A DNA stretch of 64,000 nt from Notamacropus eugenii (GCF_028372415.1 NC_092875.1:31948817-32012816); one strand, 5' to 3'. Shown: positions 52,330 to 64,000, numbered from the stretch's first letter. Notes: a model not told the origin generated them from the sequence alone. Program-made: numbers and translations.

Positions 52330-52620
52330 TGCTATCTTATTCCCCTTTTACATTTGAGGAAACTGAGGCTGAGAGATTTGCAAATATCTCATGAGAGCCT
52401 CCAAATAGCCTTGGGAAATAAATGGTATTATTGTCCCCACTGGAGTTCCCCAAAGCAGATGTCATCTCCTTGGCAACTTAGAGAGATGCCTAGAACAATG
52501 AGACATCAAATGACTGATCCAGGGTCACACAATATATGTTTAGAGATGGGCTCTGACCTTGAGTCTTCTTGGCTCTGGGCCTGGTGCCCTGTCTGCAGCA
52601 CCATGTAATGCATTACTATC
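52330..52620 (-). mobile_element. MIR/therian SINE, antisense, diverged
   Basis: catttgaggaaactgaggctg, a cccactgg stretch, then ccagggtcacacaatat and a ggcctggtgccctgtctgcag-like end. Confidence 0.6.
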
Positions 52621-52824
52621 AATTTTAAAATGAGAATAAGACTAATGATAGTAACAAATAGTTCATCCAGACCTGTGACTTCATCAATGTAGCAGGAGAT
52701 ACCACCGAAGTGAGGAAAGGTCCCTCTCCCAATACAGATTGAAAACCACTGCTCCAAGTCCATATGTTGCAGAAAAAGTTATCAAATTTTTCCCCCTCAG
52801 GATCCCTTTAAAGACATTTAAGAA

Positions 52825-52862
52825 CTATATATATATAGATATATATAGATATATAGATATTT
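52825..52862. repeat. TA/GATA microsatellite
   Basis: tatatatatagatatatatag repeats. Confidence 0.85.
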
Positions 52863-53464
52863 TTAATGTCATTGGAACAAATTTTCATAAGGTCTGAGTT
52901 GCACAGAATAAAAAGCTCTTATTAATTGAGGAATGTACCTGCACCTAGCAAGAACTTTTATTTATGTGAGTTAATCTTATCGATATTTACCACAATGGAA
53001 ATTATAAAAATCTTTTGACCTCAAGGACCCTCTGAAAGGATGTCATGTAACCCATGGGTCCCGGGAGTACACTTTGTTGATAACTGTCTTGCGTGAGTCA
53101 GAGGGGAGACTTGAGAAAGCCAGCTCTCCTTGCATCACCCCAAGCTCACAGAATTCCAATTCTTCTCTTTATCCTTAGCTTGCCTCTCCCCTGTGCCAAA
53201 GGCAGCATTCTCTCTAGCACTCCCAGAAGCCCAGGATTGTAGCACTAATAATGATCTGATCCAACAGAGTCACAGAGGCAGGTTCTATCAGACTTGCCTC
53301 ACTTCCTAGCTAGGAAGCTAGCTCTGTATCCTTACTAGGAAGTCAGTCAAGTCTGATGTATCCTGCCCTTGTGACCCTGGGCAAGTCACTCTACCACTGT
53401 AATGGCAGAGAGAGTTTCTTTACCTGGGAGTTCTCTATTTCAATGAAATCAATGATCTCGTCCG

Positions 53465-53740
53465 TATCCCTGTAAAATAATACATATCTTATATATTATA
53501 AAGTAACAATGTATATAATTATAATATAGCATATGACATGTAACAATAACAACATACCATGTATGTTGTATATAGCATAATATTGAGAGATATTAATCTT
53601 ATAATTAATTACAAATTGTAATATTGCAATTAATTACAATGGAATATTGTAATTAATTATTAATTGTAATTTTGTAATTAAATGGAATATTGTAACAATG
53701 AATATTATGATTAACATTAATTATAATGTCCTGTTATCAG
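53465..53740. repeat. AT-rich low complexity
   Basis: Imperfect aattaat/attgtaat repeats; no gene. Confidence 0.8.
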
Positions 53741-53809
53741 CAAGAAAGCCTGAGTCTCAGTCCAGCAACTGACCTTGTGTCTAGAGACCAAAAACTAACC
53801 CAAATATGT

Positions 53810-53940
53810 TTGGAGTTGTTCAGATAAGGAAACTGAGGTCCAGGGAGCCAAGGTGCCCAAGGTCCCACGGGGAATAAGTCAGGATTAGAACCTGGGTCCT
53901 CTGACTCTTTAGCCAGTGTTTTTTCCATGAGATCTCAAAT
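53810..53940 (-). mobile_element. MIR/therian SINE fragment
   Basis: aaggaaactgaggtccaggg, ccaaggtcccacggggaat, gaacctgggtcctctgactc. Confidence 0.7.
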
Positions 53941-54289
53941 CCCGCACTTGCAAAGCAGAAAAAGAAACCTGTGATGAATCCTTTATAAAATGAAGAATTG
54001 TTTTATAATGGATATAATCACTCCCTAATTTGGAATGATAAACTACCTCTTATCTCAGTGGAGTCAGAGCTACCTTCAGGTCTGCAGCTTGTGAACATTC
54101 TCCTCCCACACCTTTCTTAAGGCAATTTATGAAGATTATCTAATTTTCTTTTTAAGTTCCTAGTGATAGAAAAACTCCAGACATGTTTGGGTTAGTCTTT
54201 GGACTCTACACACAGGGGTCAGTTGCTGGACCCCGAGTTGGGTTTTCTTTCCTGATAAAAGATCTAGGAGACCTTACACTCTGCTGCAA
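53941..54289. other. No gene seen
   Basis: Unassigned. A short phrase near 54180-54240 (acatgtttgggttagtctttggactctac) is a reversed form of the sequence at 53770-53820, giving a weak inverted repeat. Confidence 0.4.
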
Positions 54290-54659
54290 AGGTACCCGCC
54301 ACTCAGAGCAGTGAATTAGTCCAGTCATTCTGGAAATCAATTTGGAACTGTGCTCAAATTGTATAAAACCTCTGACCCTGCTGTAACCTCTCTAGGCCTA
54401 TTTCATAATTAAATCAAAAAGGATCCATACGTACAAAAATATTCATAGCAGCCCTTTTTGTGGTAACCCCAAAACTAGAAACTGGGGGGTGTATCCTATT
54501 GAGAAATGGCTGAGCAAACTGTGGTTTATAAATGTGATAGGATATTGTTCCATAAGAAATGATGAGATAGACTATTTGAGAAGAAACTGGGAAGGCTTTT
54601 ATTGACTAAGACAGAGTGAAGTGCATAAAACCAGAACCACTTAAACAATAGCAACATTG
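54290..54659 (+). mobile_element. L1 ORF2 3' fragment
   Basis: ttggaactgtgctcaaat, then atattcatagcagcccttt, gagaaatggctgagcaaac and ccagaaccacttaaacaata: the ORF2 end of L1, diverged and without its tail. Confidence 0.85.
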
Positions 54660-54661
54660 TA

Positions 54662-55003
54662 AAGGCAGCTAGGTTGCACAGTGGATGTGTGTGTGCTCAT
54701 TCTTCATTGCCGAAGAAAACCATGCTATCAGAGAAACGATGACACAACTTGCACTTGACTTTGTTTTGAGTGAGGGAGGGCTGTGCAGGTCACCAGCTTC
54801 CCTTCTCCTCCAGAGCCATCTGAATCCAGGGACCAGATATTCATCAGGATGACTGGAGATGACCCAGGATGAGGCAACTGGGGTTAAGTGACTTGCCCAA
54901 GGTCACACAGCTAGTGAGTGTCAAGTGTCTGAGGTGAGATTTGAACTCAGGTCCTCCTGACTCCTGCACTGGTGCTCTATCCACTGCACCACCGAGCTGC
55001 CCC
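54662..55003 (-). mobile_element. Full-length marsupial SINE with RTE-like tail, antisense
   Basis: Same family as 27877-28189: tail sequence (cttgcacttgactttgtttt) at the low side, head ccaccgagctgcccc at the high side. A short extra ggcagctaggttgcacagtgg at 54664-54684 shows a second, truncated SINE head fused at the tail. Confidence 0.9.
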
Positions 55004-55235
55004 TAATTAGCATTCACATAACACTGAAAGATTTGCAAAGTACTTTACACATATTATGTCACTGGATCCTCAAAACAGCCCTGGGAGGTAGGCACTATTA
55101 CTGTCCCCATTTTACAGATGAGGAAACTAAGGCAGGCAATGTGGAAGTGATTTGCCAAGGTTCACACATATAGTAAATGTCTGAGGTTGGATTTGAATCC
55201 AGGTCTCACTGAATCCATCCTTAGCACTCTGGGAT
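55004..55235 (-). mobile_element. MIR/CORE-SINE, antisense
   Basis: aaagtactttacacatatt, then ccccattttacagatgaggaaac and ttggatttgaatccaggtc. It directly abuts the previous SINE. Confidence 0.85.
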
Positions 55236-55499
55236 TTTTAGGTACCTTAATGACCTTGAAAAGAGGAGACTCTGGGACCTGGGGGGTGGGGAGATGTAGA
55301 AGGTTGTCAGGCCATTGCCTATCAGGTCAGTACAGCCTGGTGGATGTTTGGTCAGAGGCAGAGAAAAGCTCCTAAGGTCATATAGCCCAGGAAGACAGGA
55401 TCACCCACCCCCTTACCCCCCACCCCACCTCCCTGCCTCTGGCTCATAAGTTCGCACTGTCTAAAACCACCTCTCATGGGTGATTCCCTTCTAAAAGAG

Positions 55500-55732
55500 A
55501 CCTTATAGAGTCAGGAAGACTCATCTTCCCAAGTTCAAATCTGACTTCCGACCCTTCCTAATTGTGTGACCCTCGGGCAAGTCACTTAACCCTGCTTGCC
55601 TCAGTTTCCTTATCTGTAAAATGAGCTGGAGAAGGAAATGGCAAACCACTCTAGTATCTGCCAAGAAAACCCCAAATGGACTCATGAAGACTCAGACATG
55701 ACTAAAAAACAACTGAAAAACAACAGTTTAGA
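55500..55732 (+). mobile_element. WSINE-like element
   Basis: gagtcaggaagactcatc, caagtcacttaaccctgc, then aaggaaatggcaaaccactc and gactcagacatgactaaa, the typical WSINE 3' half. Confidence 0.9.
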
Positions 55733-57195
55733 GAAAAGCAACTTTGAAAGGCTTTAGAATGCTGATAAACCATTAGTCCCAAAGAAGGAAGACGAAACAC
55801 AGCTCCAGACTCCTGAAGGAGAAGCAACACGCTTAAAATGCTGGAAGAGACAAATGTTTTCAGACATGGCTGATGTGGAAATCTGTTTTTCCCAAACTAT
55901 GACTATGTATCAAATGATTAGGGCTTTTTAAGTATAAGATTAATTGTTTTTTTAAATTGATCTGTCCCTCCCTCCACTGAGCATTCAAAAACAAAAGGAT
56001 TCCCACCACTGAGTAGTGTTTTGTAGTGGTGGAGACTGCATGCAGACACAAAGAATCATATACCCAGTATCTAGTAGAAAGGCTGATTGTGTAGGACTTG
56101 TCATCACTCTGATCACCTCTGAGGTATAATCTGGCCCCTGACTTCCAAGGAGCAGAAGACTTCAACTGTGGACTACCTCAAATCCCCAGGAAGTCACATA
56201 CATGATACAGAAGCTCCTAAGTGCTTATGCTACTGGCTAGAGCTTTGGGTACAAATGCCCAGCACCACAAGAACCATGCTGCTCCTAGGGCCTTGGAACC
56301 CTATCTGACATTTACTTACTCATTCTCTTATTTGCCTCCTTGCAATTCCCATAAGGGTAGTGCTGGTCAGGTCAGAGAACAGCACTGAAAGCAACCCAAC
56401 CTAACACTGTGTCTCAGCAAAACTCCTCATCTTTAGTTCTGATGCATGAGATCAACTGAGCTCCCCTTTCCCATGCTGACATAGAATTAGATTTATGAAC
56501 ATTTATTTTTGCATCCTTTTTTACATTTACATATCTTCAAGTATGCAAGTAGTGAAACATTTCTAAAAGTATCTTATGGAAGTCTGGGAGCGGAGATATG
56601 TTAAGGTCTGCATTTAACCTAGTCTTTTTATTTTTTGAATGCTCATTGATGGAAACAACAGATTAATTAAAAAAAAGAACTTCTTACTTGAAAAAGATTT
56701 AATCTTAAATATAAAAAAAATCTTAATCCTTCAATTCATAGCTATAATTTGGACAAGACAAATTCCTACATCAGCCTTGTCTGGAAACATATGTCTCTTC
56801 CTGCATATTAAATTTGTTACCTCTTTCAAAGACCTGCACTTAACATTTTTAAAAATAAAAAAACACCTCTGGTCAAATTGGTTTCATAAGCATTGGTCTA
56901 TGCGTTGGCTATGCTGTTTAATGGGTTCTGCTCTCGTTGGACCACTCTAGAACATTCTAGGTTAGCCAAGGTACTCACTCCACCAGAGGTGAGGATGAGG
57001 GCAGAGGGTGAAGTAGGCAGCCAGAGCAGACTGGAGAGACTGGAGTGGAGGAGACAACTAGGACTTTGATAATTTAAAATCCTAGCATTTAAGCTAGGAG
57101 CTAAGGTCTAACACCAATATGGTGTACACAAGCAATGAAGCAGAGGGGTCTAGAGGCTTCCCCAACATTCTGTCCTAGTGACTATCATCACTGTT
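55733..57195. other. No gene seen
   Basis: Unassigned sequence; open frames at 55860-56165 (minus) and 56639-56950 (plus) have no recognised similarity. Confidence 0.55.
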
Positions 57196-57200
57196 GTTAT

Positions 57201-57211
57201 CGTCGTCGTCG

Positions 57212-57253
<42 letters not shown>

Positions 57254-57254
57254 C
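57201..57254. repeat. (CGT)n(CAT)n microsatellite
   Basis: Four CGT units followed by about fourteen CAT units. Confidence 0.95.
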
Positions 57255-57281
57255 GGTTATTATTGATTTAGATGAAACTAT

Positions 57282-57597
57282 TGGGGCAGCTAGGTGGTGC
57301 AGTGGATTGAGCACCAGTGCAGGAGTCAGGAGGACCTGAGTTCAAATCTCACCTCAGACACTTGACACTCACTAGCTGTGTGACCTTGGGCAAGTCACTT
57401 AACCCCAGTTGCCTCATCCTGGGTCATCTCCAGTCATCCTGATGAATATCTGGTCCCTGGATTCAGATGGCTCTGGAGGAGAAGTGAGGCTGGTGACCTG
57501 CACAACCCTCCCTCACTCAACACAAAGTCAAGTAAAAGTCATGTCATTATTTCTCTGATGGCAGGGTCTCCTTCAACAAAGAAGGATGAACACAGAC
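57282..57597 (+). mobile_element. Full-length marsupial SINE with RTE-like tail
   Basis: Intact head ggggcagctaggtggtgcag to tail caaagaaggatgaacacag. Flanked by near-identical agatgaaacta / agatgaagcta (57270-57280 and 57598-57608), its target duplication. Confidence 0.95.
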
Positions 57598-57639
57598 AGA
57601 TGAAGCTATAGAAAGTATGTTTATAAAATTTCCCATTTT

Positions 57640-57945
57640 CACCATTATATATGTGTATATTGCATGGATAAATATAATATGTACATTTACATACATACAT
57701 GTGTGCATGTGCATATATACCTATATCTATGTGTATATGTGTGTATACATACACACATATACATCACATATATGTGTAAATAAACACACATACATGCAAT
57801 GCATATATGCAAACACGTGTGTGTGCATGTACATGCATGTACATAGACAAAGGCATGTTTGGGTGTGTGCATGTGTGCACATATACATGTATGCAATATA
57901 TACACATGTACATTTGTATGTTGTGTTTGTGTGTGTGTCTGTATG
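57640..57945. repeat. Degenerate TG/TA/CATG repeat
   Basis: Long alternating purine-pyrimidine tract (atatgtgtat, acatgtg). Cys- and Tyr-rich frames on both strands here are artefacts of the repeat. Confidence 0.9.
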
Positions 57946-57950
57946 TGTAG

Positions 57951-57968
57951 ATAGACAGACAGACAGAC

Positions 57969-58009
<41 letters not shown>

Positions 58010-58030
58010 TAGATAGATAGATAGATAGAT
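57951..58030. repeat. (GACA)n(GATA)n microsatellite
   Basis: About twelve GACA units, one interruption, then six GATA units. Confidence 0.95.
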
Positions 58031-58082
58031 ACCCAGCCCATCATTTCTACTTAGAGAAGCTCATTAGAGTCCTTATTAACAG

Positions 58083-58320
58083 GCAGCTACATGTCGAACT
58101 TGGAATGAAGAACAGTCTCAGACACTCATTCGCGGTGTGACCCTGGCAAGTCACTTAAGCTCTCTCAGACTTGATTTCTTCATTGGGGAAACGGAGATTA
58201 ATGGCAACATCTACCTTAAAGGGGCTTGTGAACATCCAGTGAGATAATATTTGGAAAGCACTTTGCAAGTCTTAAAATGCTATGTAAATGCTGGATATTA
58301 TTGCGACTATTATGACTATT
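58083..58320 (+). mobile_element. MIR/CORE-SINE (Mar1-like)
   Basis: gtgtgaccctggcaagtcac, aagctctctcagacttgatt and cagtgagataatatttggaaagc. Confidence 0.8.
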
Positions 58321-58860
58321 ACTATTATTAAGGGGAAAATGTAAAGTGCTGTGCAAACGTTAAAGTAAAACATAATCGTACTTATTATTGTTGCTATTAT
58401 AATTATATGAGACCACCCACATAAAATGGTTTATAAACCTTACAGCATATTATAAATAGAAGTGGTTAAAAGCAATATTATTTATTAATGACATCATTCA
58501 TATTAACACAGTGAGTAATATTATCAATCATATTAATTAATATAATAATTAATAGTATTAAGTATATTATTAGTTATATTAATCAATGGTACTGGCTTTA
58601 TTGATTGATATAGCAATGAATATTATTAAGTATAATAATTATATTAATATAAGATAGTTAATATATAAGTAATACACCAATATAATTAATAAATAATATA
58701 TTAACACAATTATATAATAATTTATGTATTAATGTTAATATAATTAATAATTCAATAATGTGAGTGTTGTATAACTATAGCATTGAATATATTTATATTC
58801 GTATTTATATTAATGTGCTAAAATTTCTCTTATATTAATAATTATAGTACTATCACTATG
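58321..58860. repeat. AT-rich low complexity
   Basis: attaat/tataat repeats for ~500 bases; nothing coding. Confidence 0.85.
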
Positions 58861-59149
58861 ATTCCAAGATATAGCTTCCAAAATACTGGTTTAGCTTTCT
58901 CAGTTTCATGTTGTCCACCAAGTTCTGCACTTTGGTTCAAAAATTCTACTGCACAATAGAGTGCAAGAGAGGTTCGCATGAAAAGCTTCTAGTGATCTCA
59001 GTCAATTATAAGTTCAGCCTGAGTCAGGGGTGTGCTGGAGCCCATTGAAAGTGGCTTGACAGCTGATGGCTGATTTCTGAGGTATAAATGCTGACAATGA
59101 AAACTTAACAAAGACTCAATTTACTGTTTTGTTGATTATCTGGCACAGG
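58861..59149. other. No gene seen
   Basis: Unassigned sequence. Confidence 0.5.
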
Positions 59150-59385
59150 GAAGAGAGTGCCAGGTTTGGAGTTAGGAAGACTCATCTTCCTGAGTTCAAA
59201 ACTGACAACAGACATTAACTGAGTGACCTGAAGTCACTTCACCCTTTTTGTCTCAGTGTCCACATCTATAAAACAAGCTGAAGAAGGAAATGGCAGACCA
59301 TTCCAGGATCTTTGCCAAGGAAACCTCAAATGAGGTCACAAAGAGTTAGACATGACTAAAATGACTCAATAGCAACACACAAATG
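59150..59385 (+). mobile_element. WSINE-like element
   Basis: gagttaggaagactcatcttc, gaagtcacttcacccttttt, aaggaaatggcagaccattcc and agagttagacatgactaaaat. Confidence 0.9.
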
Positions 59386-59629
59386 GTATCTCTAGGAATA
59401 GGGATAGAACCTGTGATTTTATTGAGAGGTTAGGTTTGCTGTGAGGGACAGTAAGGAGTCCGGTTTGACTTTGGCCAAAGAGTTAGAACAAGGGATTGGT
59501 TTTTAAAATAATCTACAGAATAGATAGGAACACAAAGAATGTTAAATCACCTGGGACCACACAATCAGAATGTGTCAGAATCAATCGGATTTAATTTCCC
59601 TACCTACCTCTATGTGGTTCTAATAAACA

Positions 59630-59885
59630 AAGCTAATGATAATAACTCACATTTATATCATTCAATCAGGTTTACAAAGTCTTTATAAGTATGGTCTTTT
59701 GATCCTTGTTTTATCCTCTCTTTATCCTTTTATCCTGCCCTGATAGGTAGGTGCTATTATTATCATCCCCATTTTACCGATGAGGAAACTGAGGGTCACA
59801 CAACTAATGTTTGAGGCTGTATTTCAACTCAGGTCTTCTTGACTCCAGGTCCAGAACTGTGAGAACTATGGCGCCCTCTTGCTTC
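59630..59885 (-). mobile_element. MIR/CORE-SINE, antisense
   Basis: gctattattatcatccccat, then cgatgaggaaactgagggtc and tcttgactccaggtccagaac. Confidence 0.85.
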
Positions 59886-60039
59886 TCCATGAGGTGGGGT
59901 GGAGGTAGAGGGCAAGTAATAAAGCTTTATGAATGAATGAAAAAGGCACATTTTTTTTTTTAAAAAAAGCACTTATTATATGCAAAGTACCTTTCTGAGT
60001 ATTGAAGATACAAAATAGAAAAGTAAAAGTTCCAGGTCT

Positions 60040-60245
60040 TAGAGGCAGCCAGGAGGCGCAGTGGGTCTGGAGTCAGTAAAACGAGTTTAAATCCAACCCA
60101 CATTTACTAACTGTGTTACCCTAGGCAAGTCGCTTAACCTTGTCTGCCTCAGTTTCCTCACCTGTAAAATGAGGATTAACAAAGTATCTACCTCCCAGGG
60201 TTGATGTGAAGATCAAATGAGATAATAGCTGCGGTGTGGTACAGA
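60040..60245 (+). mobile_element. Marsupial SINE (Mar1/Mon1-like)
   Basis: ggcagccaggaggcgcagtgg, gcaagtcgcttaaccttg, cctcagtttcctcacctgtaa and aagatcaaatgagataatag. Confidence 0.9.
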
Positions 60246-60339
60246 GTTAATAATACATATAAATAAATATTTATAAATTAAATTATAAATATATTAAATC
60301 TTAATACATACATACTTTCTCCCTTCTTTCCTTTCTTCC

Positions 60340-61590
60340 TTCCTCACATTCTGGTGAAGAAGACAACCTATGTGTAATTTTTTCAGCTGCAATTCAAGAC
60401 CAACATCTGGTCCTTAAGGCAAAGCAGATGGTGATGTCTCTTCTGTAATGTCATTTCCACTGATAAAATCATGTCAGTTTCTGATGCTAAACCATTAGAC
60501 AGGACTGAGAACTCTGGGTTTTTAGCAGCTATGACTGTAACACAGTTGACACAGTTGTCAGCTGCTTCTCCTGTGGGGTTGCTTCCCAGAGGTGATGTCT
60601 GAGGGCACTGGGTTTGAAGAATTGTTTTCCCCAAGGTTCTTGGACAATCAAAGTGGTGGTAGTGATGTTGGCCTAATTTGCCTGGTCCATGCTGCCTCCT
60701 GTCTTTCTCCCAGGGTGCCTTGTTTCTTCAGCTACATTGGCTCGCCTGCCTTGTGAGGGGCAGTTGTTTGGCAGCTGCTGAGGAAGACTGGCATCTTTTC
60801 TACAGGAGCTGCTTCCCCAGGTGATGGTTCTGAGACTGGGATGAAATGAAGACCAGTAGCTTGAGAGGTGGTGATACCCCCAAGGATTCCTGACCACCCC
60901 TGTCCATTGCTGGCAATTGTATCTAGTGGTGATGAGAAAGATGGACCTCTTCAGCAAGTGATTTCCCATTGGAGGTAAATGTCAGTTCAACGTAACCCCT
61001 GTCCCAAAGCCTACTGGTATGAGACTTTCTTTTCCTTGCTAGAAATGAATGTCCTGTTTTCCATAAGCAGAAGGTTTCCAGTCTTCTTCAGTCCCCTTTG
61101 GGAATCTTCAAACTGCAGGTATCTAAGGACCTTATGTTGCTTAGGAAACTTCTGGCTTACAGCTTCTAGAGGGAAAATGGAAGAGATCAACCCCACTACA
61201 GGCTGCTGAAGGAAAATATTTGGGAAAACATGGGAGGAAGAAACAGTCTTCATCCTGTCCCCAGCCCCAGCTTGCTACACCAGAAACTTTGGCAGGGATT
61301 CCCTTCTTGGAGGGTGAGAGAGGAAGTATGATGCAAGAAGAGCATTGTATCATCTAGGTGACCTTAGGCCTCAGTTCCCCCATCTATAAAATTAAAAAGT
61401 TGAGGCTAGATGACCTCCCACATAGCTTCTAGCTTAAAATTTGATACTATAAACACAGATAAGTTCAAGGTAAAAAAAAGTAATCTTAAGAAGGAGAGAG
61501 CATAGGTTAGGGTCCTAATCACAGAGGAGATTAGAAAAAGCTTAATGTAGGAAGTGTCAGCTGAATCACACTTGGAAGGAAAGTTATGGA
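60340..61590. other. Unassigned block, possible decayed coding sequence
   Basis: 60383-60969 on the minus strand is relatively GC-rich with two overlapping frames of 83 and 98 codons that would need a frame change between them (60634 to 60673). I do not recognise either. No splice-site or promoter evidence; could be chance. Confidence 0.25.
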
Positions 61591-61729
61591 AATCAAATCC
61601 CTGGCATGTTACCTAGACCAGATTCTGGTACCTGGGGAATGTCCACAAAATCCTACCACCAAGAACACACACTACAAAGATCTGGAACTAACCAGGAGTC
61701 CACTTTTGATGACCTCTATGTTCTTATCA

Positions 61730-61900
61730 GACAGATATTTCAAGGGACCTTAGAAGTCACTAACTCTCTGGGCCTCAGTTTCCTCATCTGTAAACTGAGG
61801 AGGTTGGAATCAAAATGACTTTCCTTGCATCACATAGGCAGTATTTGAGTCAGGATTTGAGCTCTGGTCTTCCTGACTCCAAGCCTTGGTGCTCTATCTA
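61730..61900 (-). mobile_element. MIR/therian SINE, antisense
   Basis: gggaccttagaagtcactaac, gcctcagtttcctcatctgta, with a ttgagtcaggatttgagctct tail. Confidence 0.7.
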
Positions 61901-62148
61901 CTGCTCTCACTTGTTTAGTCTTGGTGACCCGGTAGATCATACTGTCTATGGAATTTTCTTGGCAAAGACACTGGAGTGGTTTGTCATTTCCTTCTCCCAC
62001 TCATTTTACAGATGAGGAAACCGAGGCAAACGGTGAAGTGACTTGCCCAGGGACGCAACTAGTAAGTGTGTGAGGTCGGATTTGAACTTACGGAGATCAT
62101 GTTCCTGACTTCAGGCTCTGTGAACTATGGCACCACCTAGCTGCCTCC
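61901..62148 (-). mobile_element. WSINE-like element, antisense
   Basis: ttcttggcaaagacactggag, tttacagatgaggaaaccgag, then caccacctagctgcctcc. Confidence 0.9.
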
Positions 62149-63029
62149 AACTGGTTTACGTAGTTGTTTTTACCCAATTTCTGTCAGGTGCCCACATAGA
62201 AATCCCAATGATTTTGTTCTAACAAACTCTGTTTTATTTTGTTTTTTACACCCAGTCAGATTTCAGTTAATCCTATCCCTCTTGTGTATTTCCCTGGAAA
62301 AGAATTTCCAGTCAAGCTAACAAGCCTAAATTCCATATTAGCTGGGTGACCCTCACACAATCCCTCACTATTCTAGACCAGAGGGGTCAACTATGAGGCC
62401 AGGCCCTGTCTGCAACACTCCTGAATGGAGTTGAACTGGATTAAAATGTAGTTGGGGAATGTTTAACAAATAAATAAAAACATAATAGAAAACCACACAT
62501 TGTTAGGATGCTGCTCACGGGGATCCTTACATAGCGTTTCATGGCCCCAGTTACCCTGTGAGCTTGGTACCACTGCCCTACACCAGTAATCACAGGTCTG
62601 GTCTTGAAAGAAATAGAGGTAAATGTTCTTACTAGCTCATCACACCTCCCGAGAGGATAAAAGTACAGTTCTTGGCTTTTGTAAAAGCCTTTCCAAGGCT
62701 TCTGGGATACCCTGTATTTTCCTGAGGGATCAGATAATAGGATAGATCCAAACACTTTCCATGTCCTGGGAATGATGGCAGATCAGAAATTTCTTGGACA
62801 TGTAAGAGATGAGAGATAGTTGGATGAATAGACTTGGTCAAAAGATCTCAAAGTTGGATGAGACATCAAAAATCATCTAATCCAATTTATACTTGACCAT
62901 AACTCCCTGTCTATTATGTTACCAACAAATGACCATCCACCTTTTTGGAGGTACTTGAATACTTCCAATGATGAGGATCTCACTCTACCTCTAGGCATCT
63001 CATTGTGCTTTTGGACAGCTCTAATATTT
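62149..63029. other. No gene seen; interspersed repeat at 62380-62560
   Basis: 62380-62560 (ctgaatggagttgaactggat, then taaaatgtagttggggaatg and gatccttacatagcgtttc) looks like a copy of a marsupial interspersed repeat that I cannot name. The rest is unassigned. Confidence 0.4.
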
Positions 63030-63262
63030 AGAGTAGCTAGGTGGTGCAGTGGATAGAGCCTCGGACTTAGAGTCAGGAAGATCTGAATCAAATTCAGCCT
63101 CAGACACTCATTAGCTGTGTGACCCTGGGCAAATTACTTAACTCTGTTTGTCTCATTTTCCGACCTGTACAAGGAAATGGCAAACCAATCTAGTATCTTT
63201 GCCAAGAAAACCCCAAACAGGATCAAGAAGAGTCAGACATGACTGAAACGCCTGAACAACAG
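63030..63262 (+). mobile_element. WSINE-like element
   Basis: gtagctaggtggtgcagtgga, tgtgaccctgggcaaattac, ggaaatggcaaaccaatctag and gtcagacatgactgaaacgc. Confidence 0.92.
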
Positions 63263-63474
63263 GCTTGCAAAAGCTTTATAAAGGGTCCAAGACAAGATTT
63301 AAACTCGGGTCTTCCTGACTCCAGATTCCCCTGGATCACTTAGCTGCCTACTTGAAGGCAGATGTTACCCCACTCTGAATCATCTCTTCTCCAGGCTAAG
63401 GAAGCTCTGTTTCTTCAAATGATCCTGATGAGGACACAAACTCAGAACTCTTTATCTGCTTGGTTTCCATCATT

Positions 63475-63690
63475 TGGCAGCTAACTATCCAATGGATAGG
63501 ACACTTAGTCCTGAAGACAGGATGTCCTGAGTTCAAATTCAACCTCAGACACTAGCTGTGTGACCCTGAGCAAACCACTTAACCTTCCTCTGCCTTGGTT
63601 TCCTCAACAGTAAAATGGAGATCAAATTAAGCACCTATCTCATAAGGTAGTAAGGCTCCAATGAGATGATATTTGTAAAGCACTTCCCCT
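63475..63690 (+). mobile_element. Marsupial SINE (Mar1/Mon1-like)
   Basis: Head diverged (tggcagctaactatccaatgg), then gtgtgaccctgagcaaaccac, ctgccttggtttcctcaacag and gatgatatttgtaaagcac. Confidence 0.85.
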
Positions 63691-63739
63691 TTGGATACTC
63701 TCTGACTTATTGAAGATAAGTAAATTGAATCTCTACCAT

Positions 63740-63825
63740 TTCTATATATACATAGGCACACACATATACATATATATACACACATGAATACATACATATG
63801 TATATATATGCCTACATATACATAA
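63740..63825. repeat. TA/CA microsatellite
   Basis: Alternating tata/caca units. Confidence 0.85.
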
Positions 63826-64000
63826 GATAAGGGTCACGTCTCTTCTCTGGGATCCGGACCTCAGCTTTCTGGTTCCAAATCCATTGCCCTTTCGATTGCA
63901 AAGTTGGGTTGGAAAGAATTTACTGAGGGCAAAATTGAGGGACCAAGATCTGAATGAGCCATGGGGACAGAATCATGAAAGGGAGGTCTGCTGTATCTTT

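Noticed and set aside
57617-58012. 131-codon frame and its antisense partners, rich in Tyr, Cys and His
   Set aside because: Produced by TG/TA and GACA microsatellites; no protein features.

Overview
The window looks like nuclear genomic DNA of a marsupial mammal. The evidence is the repeat content: many tRNA-headed SINEs with a head reading gcagctaggtggtgcagtgg and the CORE/MIR-type middle typical of marsupials, WSINE-like elements, L1 3' ends of the marsupial type, and an RTE element whose 3' tail is shared by one of the SINE families. AT-rich, intron-free, repeat-dense sequence fits intergenic or ampliconic DNA. I find no intron-containing host gene. All recognisable host coding sequence is processed (intronless) retrocopy, and all of it is on the minus strand.

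The first ~34 kb holds three diverged paralogous segments in tandem, same orientation: A (about 1-14310), B (about 14805-22578) and C (about 22900-34255). By eye A and B are mid-80s percent identical. All three carry the 3' end of one ancient cyclin K (CCNK) retrocopy. It is near full length in C (30299-32913) and reduced by one shared internal deletion in A and B. A and B also share an L1 3' end joined directly to a CRNKL1 (crooked-neck-like splicing factor) cDNA. In B the CRNKL1 copy is full length with one frameshift. In A only its C-terminal part survives, abutting a U2AF2 (U2AF65) retrocopy with a complete, uninterrupted 480-codon frame that keeps all three RNA-recognition-type domains. 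A alone also has a ~6.1 kb segment (3600-9700) carrying a broken GNL1 retrocopy. C alone was hit by several L1 insertions with clean target-site duplications and by a SINE.

From 35.2 to 37.1 kb there is an antisense, 5'-truncated RTE retrotransposon. From 37.1 to 47 kb the sequence is mostly unassigned, with a decayed ~190-bp tandem repeat at 37.5-38.5 kb and a few L2/CR1 tails. From 47 to 64 kb it is a dense patchwork of old MIR/CORE-SINEs, younger marsupial SINEs, one L1 tail, AT-rich low-complexity DNA and microsatellites (TG/CG, CAT, GACA/GATA).

The most interesting observations are the L1-CRNKL1 junction, whose order (mRNA copy 5', L1 3' end 3', no poly(A) between) is that expected of template switching during L1 reverse transcription, and the intact U2AF2 retrogene lodged in the A-copy remnant of that chimera. 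Whether any retrocopy is expressed or under selection cannot be judged from this sequence alone.
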